DNA of 64,000 nucleotides. It comes from Clostridia bacterium. Lineage in GTDB: Bacteria > Bacillota > Clostridia > Lachnospirales > Bianqueaceae. How positions within the stretch are numbered: position 1 is the stretch's first letter; every line of letters starts with the position of its first letter. The position numbers and the translations under genes were made by a program. Below are positions 18,588 to 27,250 of the stretch, piece by piece. The DNA is taken from assembly GCA_900764045.1 (NCBI GenBank), contig CAAFMN010000026.1, positions 1 through 64,000 of the forward strand. Direction: 5' to 3'. The notes under the pieces are model-generated. The model made no database searches and had not been told where the DNA came from. It saw nothing but the letters and a program-made list of their open reading frames with translations.

Positions 18588-18786
18588 GTAAGACTCCTGA
18601 GTGTACCAGAATTTTATAGGATTCTGTGGATTTTCAAAAATATCTGGTACGCTTTAGAGAATGAGACTCCTGAGTGTACCAGAATTCTATAGGGTTCTCT
18701 GGATTTTCAAAAATATCTGGTACACTTGGGAAAGTGAGTCTCTTGCGTGTACCAGATTTCTCCGGATTTTCACGAAAGATCTGGTG
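18588..18786 (-). repeat. Hairpin repeat array of element copy 1
   Basis: Tandem units of 73 bases lie 3' of the minus-strand nuclease-like gene. GTGTACCAG recurs at 18601, 18674 and 18747 on the plus strand, answered by CTGGTAC(AC) at 18644 and 18717 and a decayed CTGGTGG at 18781. Read along the gene strand this gives CTGGTACAC, a 19-21 base loop region, GTGTACCAG, then a conserved A+T-rich link of about 34 bases. The same array, in the same orientation to its gene, occurs at 57532-57866. Confidence 0.9.
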
Positions 18787-18812
18787 GATTTTTCGTGGAG
18801 GGACGGACTTCT
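18787..18812 (-). repeat. Conserved leader between gene and array, copy 1
   Basis: These 26 bases are identical (reverse strand) to 57478-57503 in copy 2 and sit between gene end and array in both copies. Their conservation, in a stretch where flanking bases differ, suggests a functional part of the element. Confidence 0.8.
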
Positions 18813-18841
18813 GAAGGAGATTGGGCCAATAATAAGAATTG

Positions 18842-19543
18842 TCAGTTTTTGTTCTTTTTGATCAGTCTCCTTGCTTTTGATGCTGACAAAACTCCGCGGA
18901 TTACAAGTTGCCAGAGGATTCTTGGTGCCTGGAAGTGTCTATGGGAGCTTGTGATGACCAGATTTTCGCCGAGCCAGATATCATGTGTTTTGTAGTTTTT
19001 GATCTTTTCGACCTGCTTGCGACGATATTGCGGGTCATCTAATTTGCCCATGTGTTCCAGATAGATCCTTTTGCCATTAATGGCAAATGTAAAATCCGGC
19101 CAATAGCTATAAGATCCGGAATCAATCGGACGGTTATGTTCACTCATAATCCCTAGATTTTTCAGAAATTCATAGAGAATGATCTCGGCTCTGGAGTCGA
19201 GAACCGTCCCATCAAAAGCTACATCCTTATCTAAGGGTAATTTCTCAAGTCCAAGCTCTTGATATAATTTCATTTGTTGACGAGCTTCGCGGCGCTCTGC
19301 AGGGGATAGACTCATTAACTGTTGGTTAAGTTTCTTGCGCTCCTGGCGCCATTTCTGCCGCTCGTCGTATTCAGCCAGAACCTGAGGTTCGTCCCTGCGC
19401 CGCACATAATAAGTCTTATCGGCGGTCTGCTTGTAATAATACATATGTCCGTTGGTGTGGCGCTTGCGGGACAAGCTCCAGGAACCGCGGTACGAAAGGC
19501 ATTTGGCGGTAACGAAAAGATAATAGATCACAGGAAACAACAA
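18842..19543 (-). CDS. PD-(D/E)XK nuclease-like protein with attached hairpin array (element copy 1)
   Basis: A 233-residue basic protein. The N-terminal part (20-60) resembles a small SH3-like or DNA-contacting region (GSWSLSRKRHTNGHMYYYKQ). A charged helical stretch follows (60-105). The C-terminal part looks like a PD-(D/E)XK fold: SRAE (E120), WPDF (D150), YLEHMGK (E163, K167), then a K/Y-rich helix and LVITSS. I recall similar hypothetical proteins from many gut Clostridia; no function is known to me. The start is TTG at 19543, after AGGAGGG, inside a hairpin that would mask the ribosome site. It differs from the broken copy at 56761 at only seven of the first 147 residues. Nuclease activity is inferred, not shown. 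Confidence 0.75.
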   Translation of the reverse strand: MLFPVIYYLFVTAKCLSYRGSWSLSRKRHTNGHMYYYKQTADKTYYVRRRDEPQVLAEYDERQKWRQERKKLNQQLMSLSPAERREARQQMKLYQELGLEKLPLDKDVAFDGTVLDSRAEIILYEFLKNLGIMSEHNRPIDSGSYSYWPDFTFAINGKRIYLEHMGKLDDPQYRRKQVEKIKNYKTHDIWLGENLVITSSHRHFQAPRILWQLVIRGVLSASKARRLIKKNKN

Positions 19544-19566
19544 TATCCCTCCTAAGGAGAGATATT
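19542..19566 (-). promoter_or_regulatory. Hairpin masking the ribosome site, copy 1
   Basis: On the gene strand AATATC-T-CTCC pairs with GAGG-GATATT around the loop TTAG, with one unpaired T. The 3' arm contains the Shine-Dalgarno sequence and touches the TTG start. Copy 2 keeps the pairing with different bases, so structure rather than sequence is conserved. Confidence 0.7.
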
Positions 19567-19600
19567 ATATCACTTTTCTGAATATTTTGCAATCATTAAA

Positions 19601-19635
19601 ACAGGCATCGAAATCAAAACCATTTCGATGCCTGT
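19601..19635 (-). terminator. Terminator of the STAND-like gene
   Basis: A perfect 14-pair stem, ACAGGCATCGAAAT / ATTTCGATGCCTGT, lies just past the stop at 19644. On the minus strand it is followed by a T-rich stretch. Confidence 0.8.
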
Positions 19636-19643
19636 TGAGTGTT

Positions 19644-22600
19644 TTATAGATCCGCAAGTGATTTGGGGACCGGATAGGTCAGACGGGTAGGCCATAAGCG
19701 AGTATAAGTTCGGAAAGCCAACGGCCTAGGAGACGAATTTTGAAGCGCTTTCCAACGGGAGACAAGCTCAGGCAGAGCATCCAGACACGCGGAATCATCC
19801 AGACACAGCGCAATGAGCTGTACCTTGGTCAGCTCCTGCGCAAGCGGAAGCTCGTCGGCTGAAAAATCTCCCAGAAGGTGGAAAGCGGATTCCGCCAGGG
19901 TATACGCGGTGTGGATAGAACGTGTTCCGGCCAGGATAGCTGTACACAGAAGGGTGAACGCCTGCAGTACCAGGCTTTCGATTTCCGTACAGATCCGCTC
20001 CGTCAGCTTGACAGGATCTACAGGAACGTGGTCTGTCAGAAAACAACCGGCGAGACGGCGGTACAGGAGACGCTCGGCACTGGGGGCCTGTCCATCCATT
20101 CCCATCAGGGCGAGATCAGGGGCGCCGTAATGGAGCCAAACCTGGTAGAGTGGAGCCGCCAGGGCGGCCGGAGCGCCCAGTTCCTGCACCTGCGCCGCAC
20201 AGTAGTCCAGAAGCGCAGGCGGCAGAAGAAACGGATCTTCTGTCAAAAGCTTCAGCAGGCGTTCCAGATACATTTTACGAGGCTCTTCTTTGTCAGAGGA
20301 GCAAATGACAAGGGCCTGAAGCGCTATGATGGCATCGACAGGATCTTTTGCGGCATCGGCCGCCTGTCGGCAGGATTCCGCCCCATTGTGCAAAGCATTG
20401 ATTTTAGCCTGTGCGGGGATTAGATAGGCATAGAAGTGCTGAGACAGCATGCACTGCGGAAAGCTTTCCTTCAGTTGAGCCTGTACGGAGGCGATCTGGC
20501 GCAGCGTCATAAAGGAGCGGCCCTTTTGCAGGAGACTGTTCAGATGCGCGTAAAAAGCAACCAGTGCCTGAGCGGAGGAATACCGCGCCAAAGTGTCGGC
20601 GGCCAGCAGATGGCTGCCCAACGCGCATACGGTATCCAGGAGCCTCTTGGAAGAGAGTGAGCCATGTTCTAGGAAAAAGCGAAGCTGCATGATACAGGAG
20701 TGGAGCTCCTGTTTTTTGTCCAGCTGTGCCAACAGCTCAGCGCGAACCAGCTGTACGGCACACAGATCGGAGGCGCGACCGGCCGGGATTCGGCTTCTGG
20801 AGGAGCAGAGACTGGCACAGGTATACTGATACCAACGGTCGGCCAGCTCCAGCCCTTCGGCAGGAGACATCGACTCAATCTGGGCACGGACTATACGGGG
20901 ATTGAGAGAATACTCCTTGGCAGAGAGGGCGTGAATGCTTTCCAGACGGAGCATGGCTTCTTCCACCCGCCACAGAGGGGTATTTTCACGGAAATATTGA
21001 AGCAGTTGGCGCTCGCTGAAGGTATGCAGCCAGAGCCTAAGATCCGTAGCGAGCAATTCTGCACGGTCCGCCTCCTGCGGATCCGGGGCGTAGAGCGCCT
21101 GTCCGTAAGCTTCTTCCGGTAAGAGAAGCAGGGAATACTCACGGATGGCCTGGAACAGGCGGGCGCGGCAGCGGTAAACACGGAGAAGCTGCTCCTGCAT
21201 CCAGGAGAACAGCGTACCGGCACGGCTCAAGCTGTCGCGGTCACACAGGATCGGCAGAAGAGCGCGCAGATATCCCTCGCAGAAAGTGATCAAAAGATGT
21301 GTCAGAACAGCGCATTCCTGCGGCAGCGGATTTTGCAGGTCATCCTCCGCGAGCCGGATAAGCTCCGGCAAACGCTCCTGGATCCAAGGCAGATTGCAGG
21401 GATCGCTGGTATGAGAGAATGCAGAAGCGTCCTGCAGAGCCTCTGCGAGACGGCCGCGCTGCAGGCGTTCCGGATGCCAGAGAAACGCGTAATCATAGAG
21501 CAGCTCGCTCTTGCGGCGGAAGGCGGCCAGCGCCTCAATGGTCGCGGTGCACAGCGGATTCTGCCGGGAGAGCATAGACGTATACCGACGGCAGCAGCGG
21601 GCATAAGCCTTTTCATCAAATTGAGGCGTATCCTGTAAGGAGTCCCAACGATTGCAGGCAAACCGGCGGTCACTCAGGATCGGAGACAGAGAGAATACCC
21701 GCAGAGAATCCAATCGGAAGGGATTGGTCGTTTCGTCAGAGAAAAATTCGCCCAATACCGTGTAATAATCGATGATGGACGGGGACAAGGTCTCCTCATG
21801 CTCCGGAGAGGGCAGCAGACTGTGAGCAATATGGGTTAAAAGCTCTTCGTGTCCGGCCCAGCCGATCCCTTTTGCGTAATAATCGAGATCCAGAAGATAT
21901 TCCGGGTTGTCCGGCGCGGCGTCCAACAGTTCTGAGCGATACTGGAGGAGCCGCAGACAGTAATCCTTCCAATCCGGCGAATAGGCAGAGAGCATATAGT
22001 AGTGGATACGGGTCGAGGCCAGGCTGAGCGTATCATCGCGCAGAGACAGAAACGGACGAAGATCCCGCAGGATGCTTGCGATGGCAGGCAGAGCGGGAAG
22101 ATCAATCAGAAGCGTCTCCAGATCATGCCAGGAAACGGCATGGGGCGATAGGGCCAACAGCTGCAGAAGCTGCGCGATGTAGATGGAGTATTCCGGACCG
22201 TAGAATTCATACAGGCGGTCCAGATAGAGCGCGGTCAGGGTGGTATATCCGGGGTGCTGTTCGTAGAAATGCACCATATTGGTATAGGAATCCGGACGGC
22301 ATAGGACAAAGGTATCCCGCAGGAGATGCGCCAGAAGCATATCTCCCCGGAGGGATTCTGAGAGCGCGGAGACCAGAGGATTGTCCTCTGTGGTCACATG
22401 CAGCACATACTGCGTCAGGTAAACGCGGAAAAACTGCTGATGCTGCGGTGTGCTGAGCAAAAATGTACCGATATAAGGAGCAGTGTCCTTGCTCATAAGC
22501 CAGGTATGATCCTCGGCGCATTGATCGGTCAGGAGCAGATAGACTCCCTGGGTGAGCTGGGAGGCCTGGGGTAGGATCTCAGCCAGGCTGAATGCGTTCT

Positions 22601-23801
22601 GTCCGCTGTAATCCAGATGGTGCGCTCCGTCCAGAATGAGGAGAAGCTTCCTGGAGGCGGTCCCGCGTACCGCGGCATTTAAAAATTCCGCGACCCGGCG
22701 GCGCAGATCCGGCGCTTCCTCAGTCCACGCGATCGGAGTGAGCATGGGGAACATTGCGTTCAGAGCGGCGATAAAGAGGCTGGGACGCTGAGAGTCCGGA
22801 TACAGGCTGATAACATAGCGGCAGGTATAGGTATCCTCAAAGAGGGTTGTATTCATGTATAGAGGAGATACAGGATCCAGCATGGAGGTATAAATACTCT
22901 TGCCGAGGCCGCTCTCACCTTCCAGCAGGAGGTATCCATGGTCTTTGTTGTCCAGGGCCTGACGGAGCCAGCGGTCGAGATAGGCAGGGCGCAGATAGTC
23001 CGCGGATTGATATCCTGTCTGCACATGAGAGGCCAGATGCTCATGATTCAGCTGCAGAGGTTCAATTGGCAGGCCGCGGAGCGCATCAGGCATGTCAAAA
23101 AGACTGCGGCGCAGCGTAGTCGTATTGCGGCATAGCAATTTACCGGCGGCAGAGTTAATCTCTTCGGTGAGATACAGATCGCCGTCTTTGCGGAATAAAA
23201 ACGGTTCCACGGAGAGGGAAACGCCCAGGCAGTCATACGTCAGAACGGTGCTGTCGGGATCTTCCTTCAGATGAGAATAAAAACGCAGATATTTTTGCAG
23301 ATAACGGTTCAATACGCCCAGCTGCGTAATCAGCTCGCTGGCGGTTTCGGAGCGTGAGAGCTCAGAAAAACTGCCGGCGGTCGGGCGGTTCGCCCAATCC
23401 CAGAGTCCGCCCTCGGCGAAATCGTAGCAGGCTTCCGCCAGGGCCGCGACCAAGAGCGAGGTGGTCTCATCCGGGTTCTGACGGAGGAATTCCCGTAGAT
23501 CTACGGCCAGATCCTCTGGATTGTGGAAATGGCGCAGGGCACGGCCCACAGACTCTACAGGCGCGTTGGAATGCAGAATTCTGGCACAGGCGGCCAGAGC
23601 GGGAAAACGCAGGCACAGCTGTGCCATATCGATCAAGGCAAGTCCCGCACCGGCCAGACGGGATTCGCGGATCTCCTCCCGCAGCCGTTGATAGGCGGAT
23701 TTCAGGGGTTCGGGAAATTCCCGGAGATTCAGAAAAAGCCCATTGGTGCATAGATCACGCAATCTCTGTACCGCAGGAGCAATATATTCAAACTTAGACA
23801 T
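19644..23801 (-). CDS. Large STAND-like P-loop ATPase of unknown role
   Basis: A 1385-residue protein. The first 270 residues are mostly helical and match nothing I recognise. A P-loop ATPase follows: Walker A EGESGLGKS (K301), an arginine-rich linker, Walker B KLLLILDGAHHLD (D391), then LLLTDQ as a likely sensor strand. This resembles NACHT/STAND or AAA-type modules. Residues 560-1385 are Leu/Ala-rich helices consistent with TPR-like or other solenoid repeats. STAND proteins are large signalling switches; several anti-phage sensors and transcription activators have this build. No nuclease, TIR, protease or DNA-binding effector is visible at either end. Base composition matches the neighbours. 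ATG 23801 follows AGGAGAG. Confidence 0.65.
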   Translation of the reverse strand: MSKFEYIAPAVQRLRDLCTNGLFLNLREFPEPLKSAYQRLREEIRESRLAGAGLALIDMAQLCLRFPALAACARILHSNAPVESVGRALRHFHNPEDLAVDLREFLRQNPDETTSLLVAALAEACYDFAEGGLWDWANRPTAGSFSELSRSETASELITQLGVLNRYLQKYLRFYSHLKEDPDSTVLTYDCLGVSLSVEPFLFRKDGDLYLTEEINSAAGKLLCRNTTTLRRSLFDMPDALRGLPIEPLQLNHEHLASHVQTGYQSADYLRPAYLDRWLRQALDNKDHGYLLLEGESGLGKSIYTSMLDPVSPLYMNTTLFEDTYTCRYVISLYPDSQRPSLFIAALNAMFPMLTPIAWTEEAPDLRRRVAEFLNAAVRGTASRKLLLILDGAHHLDYSGQNAFSLAEILPQASQLTQGVYLLLTDQCAEDHTWLMSKDTAPYIGTFLLSTPQHQQFFRVYLTQYVLHVTTEDNPLVSALSESLRGDMLLAHLLRDTFVLCRPDSYTNMVHFYEQHPGYTTLTALYLDRLYEFYGPEYSIYIAQLLQLLALSPHAVSWHDLETLLIDLPALPAIASILRDLRPFLSLRDDTLSLASTRIHYYMLSAYSPDWKDYCLRLLQYRSELLDAAPDNPEYLLDLDYYAKGIGWAGHEELLTHIAHSLLPSPEHEETLSPSIIDYYTVLGEFFSDETTNPFRLDSLRVFSLSPILSDRRFACNRWDSLQDTPQFDEKAYARCCRRYTSMLSRQNPLCTATIEALAAFRRKSELLYDYAFLWHPERLQRGRLAEALQDASAFSHTSDPCNLPWIQERLPELIRLAEDDLQNPLPQECAVLTHLLITFCEGYLRALLPILCDRDSLSRAGTLFSWMQEQLLRVYRCRARLFQAIREYSLLLLPEEAYGQALYAPDPQEADRAELLATDLRLWLHTFSERQLLQYFRENTPLWRVEEAMLRLESIHALSAKEYSLNPRIVRAQIESMSPAEGLELADRWYQYTCASLCSSRSRIPAGRASDLCAVQLVRAELLAQLDKKQELHSCIMQLRFFLEHGSLSSKRLLDTVCALGSHLLAADTLARYSSAQALVAFYAHLNSLLQKGRSFMTLRQIASVQAQLKESFPQCMLSQHFYAYLIPAQAKINALHNGAESCRQAADAAKDPVDAIIALQALVICSSDKEEPRKMYLERLLKLLTEDPFLLPPALLDYCAAQVQELGAPAALAAPLYQVWLHYGAPDLALMGMDGQAPSAERLLYRRLAGCFLTDHVPVDPVKLTERICTEIESLVLQAFTLLCTAILAGTRSIHTAYTLAESAFHLLGDFSADELPLAQELTKVQLIALCLDDSACLDALPELVSRWKALQNSSPRPLAFRTYTRLWPTRLTYPVPKSLADL

Positions 23802-23896
23802 AGGGTTCTCTCCTGTCATGATAAAATCGTACTTCCATTATAGTGTAGCATTTTCCATGTCGGATGTAAACCTCTCAGATGTAAATTTTTGGCGGG

Positions 23897-23925
23897 TTGC
23901 ATTTCCGGCGTATCAGTGATATAAT
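23897..23925 (+). promoter_or_regulatory. Promoter of the branching enzyme gene
   Basis: TTGCAT (23897-23902), 17 bases, TATAAT (23920-23925), about 50 bases before the ATG. Confidence 0.75.
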
Positions 23926-23975
23926 ACGAAGTAAGTAGGAACGTCAGATTGAAAATAGACAAGGGGGGCAAAACG

Positions 23976-25976
23976 ATGGCAGACAAAAGACAGTACAAGA
24001 TCATGGAAAGAGATCCATACCTGGCCAACTATGCGGGGGATATAGAGCTGCGGATGAATCTGTATAAAGATACCAAGAAGAAGCTTGTCGGGAAGAACGG
24101 GAAACTGACCGATTTTGCCAATGGACATAAATACTATGGATTCCATCCGTCACAGCAGGGCTGGGTCTATCGGGAATGGGCGCCGGGCGCGGACGCGATG
24201 GCGCTGATTGGCGACTTCAACCATTGGGATCCGGAGGCTTCGCCAATGAAGCGGATCAATGAGAACGGGGATTGGGAGGTTGAGGTCAAGGAGCTTCCCC
24301 ATCAGTCCCGCGTCAAAGTACGGGTAACACGGAATGGGGACAGTTTTGACCGGATTCCGTTGTATATTCACCGTGTGGTTCAGGATCCGGAGACATTTGG
24401 ATTCTACGGACAGATCTGGCATCCGGACGAGCCCTTTGTATGGACGGACGAAGAGTATAAAGTCTCTGGTAAACCGCTGCTGATCTATGAGGCGCATATA
24501 GGAATGGCGGATGAAAAGGGGCATATCGCGTCCTATGATCATTTCACGGAGGAGGTTCTGCCAAGAATCAAGGCGGACGGATACAACACCATTCAGCTGA
24601 TGGCGGTGATGCAGCATCCGTATTACAGCTCGTTTGGATATCAGGTCAGTAATTTCTTCGCGGCATCTTCCTGGTACGGAGAACCGGAAGGATTGAAGCG
24701 CCTGATCAATACAGCGCATGAGATGGGGATTACGGTTTTGCTGGACTTGGTACATTCGCACGCGGTACGGAATACCAGCGAGGGAATCAACGAATTTGAC
24801 GGGACGGACTATCAGTTCTTCCATGCAGGCCCGGAAGGCGATCATCCAGCCTGGGGCACCAAGCTGTTTGATTATGGAAAGCCGGCCGTGCTGCATTTCC
24901 TGTTGTCGAATCTGAAATACTGGATGGAAGAGTACCATTTTGACGGGTTCCGTTTTGATGGGGTGACATCGATGCTGTACCGGGACCATGGATTGGGGAC
25001 TGTGTTTGACAGCTACAAAAAGTATTTCAGCATGAATACGGATACGCAGGCGATCACCTATCTGCAGCTGGCCAATGATCTGGTGCATGGTCTCCGGAAG
25101 GACGCGGTGACAGTCGCGGAGGATATGAGCGGCATGCCGGGAATGTGTCTGCCGATTCGGGAAGGCGGCGTGGGCTTTGATTACCGGCTCAGCATGGGAC
25201 TGCCGGATTATTGGATCCGGACAGTTTCCAAGGTGCAGGACGAATACTGGGATGTCGGAAAGATGTGGTATGAATTGACAACCCGGCGCCCCGGCGAAAA
25301 AACTATCGGCTACTGTGAGTCGCATGATCAGGCGCTGGTAGGGGATAAAACGATCATGTTCTGGCTGGCGGATCAGGAGATGTACTGGCACATGAGTGTA
25401 GGGGATCCGAGCCTGACGATCGAGCGGGCCATGGAACTGCACAAAATGATCCGTCTGGTGACAATGGCGGCGGGCGGCGACGGATATCTGAACTTTATGG
25501 GCAATGAATTCGGGCATCCGGAGTGGATTGACTTCCCCAGGGAAGGCAACGGCAACAGCTTCCAATATTGCCGCAGACAGTGGAGCCTGGCGGACAATCC
25601 GCAGCTGAAGTATCATCAGCTGCAGGAGTTTGATAACGCGATGATCGCTCTGAACCAGAAGGGCCGAGTGATGGACAAAGCGGGTGCCAAGCTGATTTAT
25701 CTGCATAATGAGAACAAGACGCTGGCCTTCACCAGAGGCGATTATCTGTTTGTTTTCAATTTCCATCCGACCGCGGACGCGTGGGTGGATCTCCACAGCC
25801 TGCGCGGCAGCAGGTATAAGCTTGTACTGAGCAGCGCCGAGCAGCGCTTTGGAGGCTGGATTGGCAAAGAGAACTGGCCGGTTCCGGAGAACTTCCCGGA
25901 GGCGCAGTTAACCAAGGAAGGACTGTATTTGCCGCGCCGCAGCGCGTATGTATATAAGAAAAGACGGGGGAAATAA
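23976..25976 (+). CDS. 1,4-alpha-glucan branching enzyme (GH13)
   Basis: A 666-residue GH13 enzyme that cuts alpha-1,4 glucan and rejoins it as alpha-1,6 branches in glycogen. An N-terminal CBM48-like domain (about 50-140, with GDFNHWDPEASPM) precedes the barrel. The catalytic set is present: D328 in GFRFDGVTSMLY, E382 in VAEDMSGMP and D451 in ESHDQALVGDKT. These motifs match the eukaryotic-type GH13_8 branching enzymes more closely than classic bacterial GlgB (GH13_9). No other glycogen genes adjoin it. The ATG at 23976 follows AAGGGGGG. Function is fairly sure; an origin by transfer is inference. Confidence 0.88.
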   Translation: MADKRQYKIMERDPYLANYAGDIELRMNLYKDTKKKLVGKNGKLTDFANGHKYYGFHPSQQGWVYREWAPGADAMALIGDFNHWDPEASPMKRINENGDWEVEVKELPHQSRVKVRVTRNGDSFDRIPLYIHRVVQDPETFGFYGQIWHPDEPFVWTDEEYKVSGKPLLIYEAHIGMADEKGHIASYDHFTEEVLPRIKADGYNTIQLMAVMQHPYYSSFGYQVSNFFAASSWYGEPEGLKRLINTAHEMGITVLLDLVHSHAVRNTSEGINEFDGTDYQFFHAGPEGDHPAWGTKLFDYGKPAVLHFLLSNLKYWMEEYHFDGFRFDGVTSMLYRDHGLGTVFDSYKKYFSMNTDTQAITYLQLANDLVHGLRKDAVTVAEDMSGMPGMCLPIREGGVGFDYRLSMGLPDYWIRTVSKVQDEYWDVGKMWYELTTRRPGEKTIGYCESHDQALVGDKTIMFWLADQEMYWHMSVGDPSLTIERAMELHKMIRLVTMAAGGDGYLNFMGNEFGHPEWIDFPREGNGNSFQYCRRQWSLADNPQLKYHQLQEFDNAMIALNQKGRVMDKAGAKLIYLHNENKTLAFTRGDYLFVFNFHPTADAWVDLHSLRGSRYKLVLSSAEQRFGGWIGKENWPVPENFPEAQLTKEGLYLPRRSAYVYKKRRGK

Positions 25977-25992
25977 TCGGAAAAGCAAAGAG

Positions 25993-26037
25993 GACAGCCG
26001 TACCGGCATGTAATACGCTGGTACGGCTGCCTTTTTT
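25993..26037 (+). terminator. Terminator after the branching enzyme
   Basis: A strong stem, ACAGCCGTACC...GGTACGGCTG, is followed by six T residues. Confidence 0.85.
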
Positions 26038-26055
26038 AAATATAGAAGATAAACG

Positions 26056-26126
26056 GAACGTTTGTTCTTGAATCCTGGATTATTTTGACGAAAAGACTTG
26101 AAAAATGAGAACGAATGTTCTATAAT
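26056..26126 (+). promoter_or_regulatory. SOS-type promoter with two LexA boxes
   Basis: TTGAAA (26098-26103), 17 bases, TATAAT (26121-26126) is a strong promoter. GAACGAATGTTC (26109-26120) fills its spacer and GAACGTTTGTTC lies at 26056-26067. Both fit the Gram-positive LexA/DinR pattern GAACnnnnGTTC. Only a 37-codon reading frame follows before decayed sequence, so the original DNA-damage gene may be lost. Confidence 0.8.
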
Positions 26127-26173
26127 GCTCTTATAGATAAAGGATATATTTGGATTGATGGGAAGTCTTCTGT

Positions 26174-26287
26174 ATGAAAGATTATAAAAAGTTGCTCTTG
26201 GAGCTAGGGGACTATATTAAGGACCAAGAAATATTTGAAATGTTGTATAGTTTAGCGGTATACCTTATGAAGGGAAAAAAGTATTAA
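26174..26287 (+). CDS. Small 37-residue reading frame behind the SOS promoter
   Basis: It starts about 40 bases after the predicted transcription start and encodes an acidic and basic, Leu-rich peptide (MKDYKKLLLELGDYIKDQEI at the N-terminus). A weak GGGAAG precedes the ATG. It could be a true SOS-induced peptide or the remaining start of a deleted gene. I do not recognise it. Confidence 0.35.
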   Translation: MKDYKKLLLELGDYIKDQEIFEMLYSLAVYLMKGKKY

Positions 26288-26320
26288 AAATTAGGTAGAT
26301 AGAGCGGCATAGTAAAATTT

Positions 26321-26694
26321 GATATGTTCCTAATAATACAAAAAGCTTTGAGGAAATAGCACGATATCTTTCTGAAAATAAAGTTCCTCCAGAGCATTTG
26401 AAAGCGCTGAGAGAGTTTATGGTTTATCTCAGACAGAATCAACGCGATAAGGCAATCAGTGCACTGTTACAGCACAGCCGTATTCCGCAGAAAGAGCCAA
26501 GTACCTTTGACAACTTTGATTTTTGCAGAGTGACCGGCGAGCATGCTGCTCAGATAAAATCGCTTCCAAATTTGACGGCACTTTATTCAAGGCAGAATAT
26601 TGCCTTTATAGGTCCACCAGTAGTTGGAAAAACGCACTTATCAATGGCTTATGGGAATTCCTGTTGTCATAAAGGTCTAAAAGCTTATAGTTAA
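26321..26694 (+). pseudogene. IS21-family IstB remnant
   Basis: An open frame of about 124 codons has the N-terminal half of an IstB-like transposition helper: EFMVYLRQNQRDKAISALLQ, then FDNFDF, then a Walker A region GPPVVGKTHLSMAYG. It stops at LKAYS, before the Walker B half. The P-loop has V where G is usual. No start codon opens the frame, no istA or terminal inverted repeat is visible, and the flanks are also decayed. It marks a past IS21-type insertion. Confidence 0.75.
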
Positions 26695-26757
26695 AATACT
26701 TGTCAAATTTTTCGGGAGGGGGTATACTAAATAAAAAATTGATGAAGGAGAATCACT

Positions 26758-27015
26758 ATGGAAAAACAATGTCCGAATTGTGGAAGCATGTTAGATGACA
26801 AGATGAGTTTTTATATTTCACAGCTTACAAGTGGACATTTTCTCTTTTTCTTTGCTATTACTGTGATCTTGCATGGAATTTGGAATTGACCGCTGAGTTT
26901 GTTGAGGGCTTGTGGAAAGTGCATTCTTCTAATTTTGATTGTGTGGATAATAGTTCTTACTTTGATTAGTTCTGGATTAAAACAGATTACAAGGATTACC
27001 AAGCATATGCAATAA
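26758..27015 (+). pseudogene. Zinc-ribbon/membrane protein remnant split by TGA
   Basis: An ATG with AAGGAG upstream opens a 43-codon frame beginning with a zinc-ribbon half (KQCPNCG), then a hydrophobic run, ending at TGA 26887. The same frame continues after the stop with ACGKC and a clear membrane span (ILLILIVWIIVLTLI) to TAA at 27013. It may be a broken gene for a small zinc-ribbon membrane protein; the link across the stop is inference. Confidence 0.4.
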
Positions 27016-27109
27016 ATAGAAATCTCGTAAAATAGTCTTTTCTAAATAATTTTTTTTAAAACTTTTTGCACACATGCCTTGTCTAAGTATTGAAAGGTGG
27101 TGATATATA

Positions 27110-27181
27110 GTGTACAAAAATTTTATAGAATGGTTTATTGCACTGATTCGAAAGGACATGGAAGAATATCAGCAGGATTAG
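27110..27181 (+). CDS. Possible 23-residue peptide upstream of the sigma factor
   Basis: A GTG start with GAAAGGTGGTG ahead of it encodes a short amphipathic peptide (YKNFIEWFIALIRKDMEEYQ). It ends about 70 bases before the sigma factor gene. It could be a leader peptide or a chance frame. Confidence 0.25.
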   Translation: MYKNFIEWFIALIRKDMEEYQQD

Positions 27182-27250
27182 GAGAATCGGAAGAAAAAGG
27201 AACTATTATATGGGAAAATTAAAGGAAGAAAGATGAGGGGAAAAGTAAAA

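Noticed and set aside
26398..26694. Functional IS21 transposition gene
   Set aside because: Only the N-terminal half is present, the P-loop is altered, and no istA or terminal repeats are seen.
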